A DNA stretch of 64,000 nucleotides from VRUE01 sp963770315 (GTDB lineage: Bacteria; Actinomycetota; Thermoleophilia; Solirubrobacterales; 70-9). Positions within the stretch are counted from its first letter, which is position 1; each line of letters opens with the position of its first letter. Positions 60,328 to 64,000 of this stretch are shown here, piece after piece. The notes below the pieces were generated by a model. It searched no databases. It had not been told where the DNA came from and saw nothing but the letters and a program-made list of their open reading frames with translations. The position numbers and the translations under genes were made by a program. The stretch lies in the NCBI GenBank assembly GCA_963770315.1, contig CAVYPC010000002.1:2542001-2606000 (forward strand), given 5' to 3'.

Positions 60328-62757
60328 CTAAACATCGAGGAACTTGACCTCTTTCGCGTTGGACTCGATGAAGTCGCGGCGGGGGCCGACCTGGTCGCCC
60401 ATCAACATGGAGAAGATCTGGTCGGCGGCGGTGGCGTCGTCGAGGGTGACCCGGGCGAGGGTGCGGCTTGCCGGATCCATCGTCGTCTCACGCAGCTGGT
60501 CGGCGTTCATCTCGCCGAGCCCCTTGAAGCGGGTCAGCTGCACCCCGTGACGGGCGAGCTCGAGCACGGCGGGGCGCAGAGCCTGGAAGGAGAGCGCCTC
60601 CGACGTACGCCCGCTGAAGCGCACTTCGAAGGGCGCCCGGCCCACCTGCTTCAGAAGCGCGGTGTGCACCTCGGCGAATTTGCGATAGTCGTGGTGCTCG
60701 AACAGCTCGCGGGGCAGGCGGTGGGTGCGCGCCAAGCCGCTCTTCCGTTCGATCGCCTTCACCACCAGGCCGGCGTCGGAGTCCTCGACGATCTCGGTAT
60801 CGAAGGGCTCGCCCTCGGCCGTCTTGGCGCTCAACACCTTGCGCGCCCCGGCGAGCGTCGCGACCTCCTCGTCGAGCAGGCTCGACTCCTCCAGGAAGCG
60901 CACCGTCTCGTGGCCGAACTCGGCCTGCAGCGAAGAGCCCCAGCCCTCGTACTCTTTGGCCCGCCGGGTGTAGCTCTGCCAGCGGCTCTTGCTCAGCTTC
61001 GTCGCCTTGCCGCTCGCGTCGGCGACCTCGATGTCGTCGAGCTTGTCGCGCAGCAGCAGCTCCTCCAGTTCGGACTCGCGCTCCAGATAGGTCTCCTGGT
61101 TGCCCTGCTTGACGCGGTAGAGCGGCGGTTTGGCGATGTAGACGTAGCCGGCGTCGATCAGCTCCGGCATCTGCCGGTAGAGGAAGGTGAGAACCAGGGT
61201 GCGGATGTGGGCACCGTCGACGTCGGCGTCGGTCGCCATGACGATTTTGTGGTACCTGGCGTCCTCCAGGTTGAACTCTTCGTGGACACCGGTGCCGATC
61301 GCCGTGATCAACGCCTGCACCTCGGTATTGGCCAGCACCTTGTCGATGCGGCTCTTCTCGACGTTGATGATCTTTCCCCGCAACGGCAGCACCGCCTGCG
61401 TCGAGCGGTCGCGAGCCTGCTTCGCCGAGCCCCCGGCCGAATCGCCCTCGACCACGAACAGCTCGGCGTCGCGCGGGTCCTTGACCGTGCAGTCGGCGAG
61501 CTTGCCGGGCAGGGTCGAGTTCTCCAGCGCCGACTTGCGGCGGGTCAGGTCGCGCGCTTTGCGAGCCGCGTCTCGGGCACGCGAGGCGTCGATCGCCTTG
61601 TTGATGATCCGCCGCGCGTCGCCGGGATTCTCCTCGAAGAACTCGGCCAGCTTGCGGTTGACCGTCTCCTCGACCAGGCCGCGGATCGGCGGGTTGCCGA
61701 GTTTGGTCTTGGTCTGGCCCTCGAACTGCGGGTCGTGCAGCTTCACCGAGATCACCGCGGTCAAGCCCTCTCGCACATCCTCGCCGCCGAGGTTGTCGTC
61801 TTTCTCCTTGAGCAGGCCTTTGCTGCGCGCGTAGGCATTCAGGGTCCGGGTCAGGGCTGCACGGAAACCGGAGAGGTGGGAGCCGCCCTCGTGGGTGTTG
61901 ATGTTGTTGGCGAAGCTGAAGATCGACTCCTGGTAGGAGGCGTTCCACTGCATCGCGACCTCCACCTGGCCCTCCTCCTCTTCGCCTTCGAAGAAGATCG
62001 TCTTGCGGTGGAGGGTGTCCTTGTTCTCGTTGAGGTGGCGGACGAAATCCTCGATCCCGCCCTCGTACTGGAAGGTGACGCTGTTGGTCTGGCCGCGCTC
62101 GTCGACCAGCTCGATCTTCAAGCCCCGGGTGAGGAAGGCGGTCTCGCGCAGCCGCTCGGCCAGGGTCTGGAAATCGAACTCGACCTCCTCGAAAATCTCC
62201 GCGTCGGGCTGGAAGGTCAGGGTCGTGCCGGTCACCTTCGTCGCCGCGCCCGCAGTCAGCGCGCCCTGCGGTTTGCCGCGCTCGTAGTCCTGGCTCCAGA
62301 CTTGATCGTCGCGGCTGATCTCGAGATGCAGCTTCTCGGAGAGGGCGTTGACGACCGAGACCCCGACCCCGTGCAGGCCGCCGGAGACTTTGTAGCCGCC
62401 GCCGTCGCCGAACTTGCCGCCGGCGTGCAGCGTCGTCAGCACGACCTCGGCCGCCGGTCGTTTCTCCTTCTTCAGTTCTTCGACCGGGATCCCGCGGCCG
62501 TCGTCGGAGACCGTGCAGCTGTCGTCAGGATGGAGCACGACCCGCACTTCGCTGCAGTGACCGGCGATCGCCTCGTCGACAGAGTTGTCCACCACCTCGT
62601 AGACGAGATGGTGGAGCCCGCGGGGCCCGGTCGAGCCGATGTACATGCCGGGTCGCTTGCGGACGGCTTCGAGGCCCTCGAGGACGGTGATGTCCTTGGC
62701 CCCGTAGGAGTCTCCCTTTTTCGCCTCGCCCCCGCCGCTCTCGTTCGTCTTAGGCAA
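60328..62757 (-). CDS. gyrB: DNA gyrase subunit B, long form
   Basis: An 809-residue ATPase subunit. GHKL motifs: EVVDNSVDEAIAGHC, VSDDGRGIPVE, LHAGGKFGDGGGYKVSGGLH with GVGVSVVNALS. TOPRIM: LFVEGDSAGGSAKQARDRST and MATDADVDGAHIRTLVLTF. Between DADVDG and the conserved FKGLGEMNADQLRETTMDP is an insert of about 165 residues (from about YLERESELEELLLRDKLDDI to about LKQVGRAPFEVRFSG), similar to the Gram-negative GyrB insert; actinobacterial GyrB is usually about 650-715 residues. ATG 62757. dciA lies 157 bp upstream. Confidence 0.96.
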   Translation of the reverse strand: MPKTNESGGGEAKKGDSYGAKDITVLEGLEAVRKRPGMYIGSTGPRGLHHLVYEVVDNSVDEAIAGHCSEVRVVLHPDDSCTVSDDGRGIPVEELKKEKRPAAEVVLTTLHAGGKFGDGGGYKVSGGLHGVGVSVVNALSEKLHLEISRDDQVWSQDYERGKPQGALTAGAATKVTGTTLTFQPDAEIFEEVEFDFQTLAERLRETAFLTRGLKIELVDERGQTNSVTFQYEGGIEDFVRHLNENKDTLHRKTIFFEGEEEEGQVEVAMQWNASYQESIFSFANNINTHEGGSHLSGFRAALTRTLNAYARSKGLLKEKDDNLGGEDVREGLTAVISVKLHDPQFEGQTKTKLGNPPIRGLVEETVNRKLAEFFEENPGDARRIINKAIDASRARDAARKARDLTRRKSALENSTLPGKLADCTVKDPRDAELFVVEGDSAGGSAKQARDRSTQAVLPLRGKIINVEKSRIDKVLANTEVQALITAIGTGVHEEFNLEDARYHKIVMATDADVDGAHIRTLVLTFLYRQMPELIDAGYVYIAKPPLYRVKQGNQETYLERESELEELLLRDKLDDIEVADASGKATKLSKSRWQSYTRRAKEYEGWGSSLQAEFGHETVRFLEESSLLDEEVATLAGARKVLSAKTAEGEPFDTEIVEDSDAGLVVKAIERKSGLARTHRLPRELFEHHDYRKFAEVHTALLKQVGRAPFEVRFSGRTSEALSFQALRPAVLELARHGVQLTRFKGLGEMNADQLRETTMDPASRTLARVTLDDATAADQIFSMLMGDQVGPRRDFIESNAKEVKFLDV

Positions 62758-62913
62758 CTGATCCTTTCAGGTCTCACAGAAAACCCCGACCGCCTGGCGC
62801 ACTCGGCGCGCCGGGTCGGGGCAGAAATTCGAGTTGACATAAGGATACCAGTTCGGCCCCCCAGAAAGCCGACCGCTAGATTAAGAAATCCCTGCAAAAC
62901 ACGGTAAAAGTAA
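62758..62913. promoter_or_regulatory. Intergenic region upstream of gyrB
   Basis: This 156-bp region is AT-richer than its surroundings (about 62838-62915), and contains GTTTTGCAG and TTAATCTAG (minus strand) near 62870-62905. It is the likely gyrB promoter and leader, and may be sensitive to supercoiling. No clear terminator after dciA was seen. Confidence 0.4.
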
Positions 62914-63219
62914 CTAATCTCCGGCGGCTTCGACACGAAAGCGCAAACTGCGCGGAGCATCCTCGCCAAGCCGCTCGCGCAGGCGCTGCTGCAGTTGCTC
63001 CTGCATCAGGTCGAGCTCCTCCACCCAGACAGGGTCCGCGCAGGCGATGGTCACGGTCCCGTCGCGTTCGGAGACCGGCCGCGCGGCCGCCGACAGACGC
63101 TCGCCGACGACCCCCACCCAGACCGACTGCACCGTCGCGAGCCGGGTCTTCGGCGCGGCCCGCTGGAGCGCCGTGCGGAACGCCTCGGAGGCGGGACGGG
63201 GAACCCGGCGGCGGCTCAT
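62914..63219 (-). CDS. dciA: DciA-like DUF721 protein (helicase loader type)
   Basis: A 101-residue protein that matches the DUF721/DciA family, which loads the replicative helicase in bacteria without DnaC. Features: LQRAAPKTRLATVQSVWVGV then VVGERLSAAARPV (Trp-centred DUF721 core), GTVTIACADPVWVEELDLMQ, and QLQQRLRERLGED. It lies between recF and gyrB, the standard place for this gene near oriC in actinobacteria. ATG 63219 overlaps the recF stop by 4 nt. Confidence 0.92.
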   Translation of the reverse strand: MSRRRVPRPASEAFRTALQRAAPKTRLATVQSVWVGVVGERLSAAARPVSERDGTVTIACADPVWVEELDLMQEQLQQRLRERLGEDAPRSLRFRVEAAGD

Positions 63220-64000
63220 GCGGCGGCGGCGCGGGGGAGGTCGAACGGCACCCGCAACACGTGCTCCAGCGCCCGCTGCGGCACCGACTCCTCGGCCGCG
63301 GCGGTGATCAGAGCCTGCCCGCCCCGGCGGAGGCGCTCGACCAAGCGCGTGCGGCGGTCGGGGTCGAGCTCGCTCATCACGTCGTCGAGCAGGAGAAGGG
63401 GCGCAACCCGGTGCGCCCCGAGCAACGCCTCGCGCTCGGCGAAGAGCAATGCCAGGAGCGCCGAGCGCTGCTGACCCTGGGAGCCGTAACGGCGCAGCGA
63501 GCGATTCGCGACGGCGATCTTCAGGTCGTCCAGGTGGGGGCCCCAGGACGTGCGGCCCAGTCTCAGATCCGCCTGGCGGCGCTCGGCGAGGCCAGCCTGG
63601 ATCTCCCCGGCGGAACCGTCGGCGCGGGGCGAGTACTCAATCCCGCCTCCGCCCGCCAGCCCCAGCTCGTCCGCGGCGGCGGCAAAGGGAGCCTCAAGCT
63701 CGCCGACGGCCTCCGAGCGCGCTTGGATCAGTGCCTCGGCCGTCTCGGCTAGCGCCGCGTCCCACACATCCAGATCGCCGCCGGAATGGCCAGCGGCGAG
63801 GCGAGCGAGCAACGCGTTGCGCTGCGCCAGCGCCTGGCCGTAGCGCTGGCGCAAGCCGGCGCGCGAGGGCCAGCGGGCGGCGACGTAGCGGTCGAGGTGG
63901 GCGCGCCGCTCGGCCGGTGGGCCCTTGACCAGCATCAGGCGATCCGGTGAGAAGACCGCCACCGGGGGCCGGTGGCGGGTCAGGGTTGCGGGATCGGCGG
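63216..64000 (-). CDS. recF: RecF, recombinational repair ATPase (N-terminus cut by window edge)
   Basis: This is the C-terminal 261 residues of RecF, an SMC/ABC-like ATPase that loads RecA at gaps. VAVFSPDRLMLVKGPPAERR then HLDRYVA matches the family (V-x-F-x-P-x-x-L...KG-x-P-x-x-RR). Later blocks are RTSWGPHLDDLKIAVANRSL, the ABC signature RRYGSQGQQRSALLALLFAE, and Walker B PLLLLDDVMSELDPDRR. The Walker A part is outside the window. It is followed by dciA (4-nt overlap), gyrB and gyrA. dnaA-dnaN would be expected just beyond the right edge. Confidence 0.94.
   Translation of the reverse strand, partial: ADPATLTRHRPPVAVFSPDRLMLVKGPPAERRAHLDRYVAARWPSRAGLRQRYGQALAQRNALLARLAAGHSGGDLDVWDAALAETAEALIQARSEAVGELEAPFAAAADELGLAGGGGIEYSPRADGSAGEIQAGLAERRQADLRLGRTSWGPHLDDLKIAVANRSLRRYGSQGQQRSALLALLFAEREALLGAHRVAPLLLLDDVMSELDPDRRTRLVERLRRGGQALITAAAEESVPQRALEHVLRVPFDLPRAAAA

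Noticed and set aside
59167..62907. 1246-codon open frame opposite gyrA and gyrB
   Set aside because: Its amino-acid pattern is a third-codon artefact of GC-rich antisense; gyrA and gyrB on the other strand are unmistakable.

Overview
This is one contiguous stretch of a GC-rich bacterial chromosome. I infer an actinobacterium of the Thermoleophilia/Solirubrobacterales type. The grounds are the kinase/PASTA/FHA/PP2C/RodA/PbpA cluster, a DnaE2 mutasome, many short-spaced or 4-nt-overlapping operons with GTG/TTG starts, and very long secreted NHL/collagen-like proteins. Both ends are cut: the left end lies inside dnaE2 and the right end inside recF. No tRNA, rRNA, CRISPR array or intact insertion sequence was seen.

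Layout. 1-3.8 kb: SOS mutagenesis genes (dnaE2, a DUF6504-like gene, and an ImuB that lacks its polymerase half) behind a perfect LexA-type box; a small DUF4926-like gene sits between them on the other strand. 3.9-13.7 kb: two copies of a tiny coiled-coil/membrane protein flank three genes for secreted surface proteins (934 aa, 1539 aa and a collagen-like protein). 4.2-23.4 kb: eight TetR-family genes carrying nine TetR domains, interleaved with a frameshifted AAA ATPase, a FitAB/VapBC toxin-antitoxin pair, pyrF and an intact AAA ATPase. 23.6-28.8 kb: enoyl-CoA hydratase, sugar porter, metF, alpha/beta hydrolase and a DUF3105 protein. 28.8-42.0 kb: surface-polysaccharide genes (acyltransferases, sugar transferase, three glycosyltransferases, Wzx-like flippase, Wzy-like polymerase, LytR_C protein, FlaA1/CapD-type dehydratase), then DedA and UppP. 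42.1-46.1 kb: Fic enzyme, purM and a receptor-like kinase. 46.1-55.1 kb: a tightly coupled cell-envelope signalling operon reading leftward (kinase, fhaA, fhaB, pstP, rodA, pbpA, pknB, ddl). 55.1-57.8 kb: a membrane protein, pheA and an HNH nuclease. 57.8-64 kb: gyrA, gyrB, dciA and recF, the usual oriC-proximal set.

Three patterns stand out. First, three genes whose products end in a winged-helix-like tail (two AAA ATPases and the Fic enzyme) are each preceded by an array of a different short motif repeated every 10-12 bp. The clearest is a mirror-symmetric set of six CTAG sites spaced exactly 10 bp. Second, long imperfect-to-perfect palindromes with G-rich left and C-rich right arms recur: some start on stop codons, and two lie inside open reading frames without breaking them. 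Third, the ImuB homologue starts at the thumb domain, directly downstream of the SOS box, leaving a 'headless' mutasome adaptor. All functional statements rest on motif reading by eye; no search was run.
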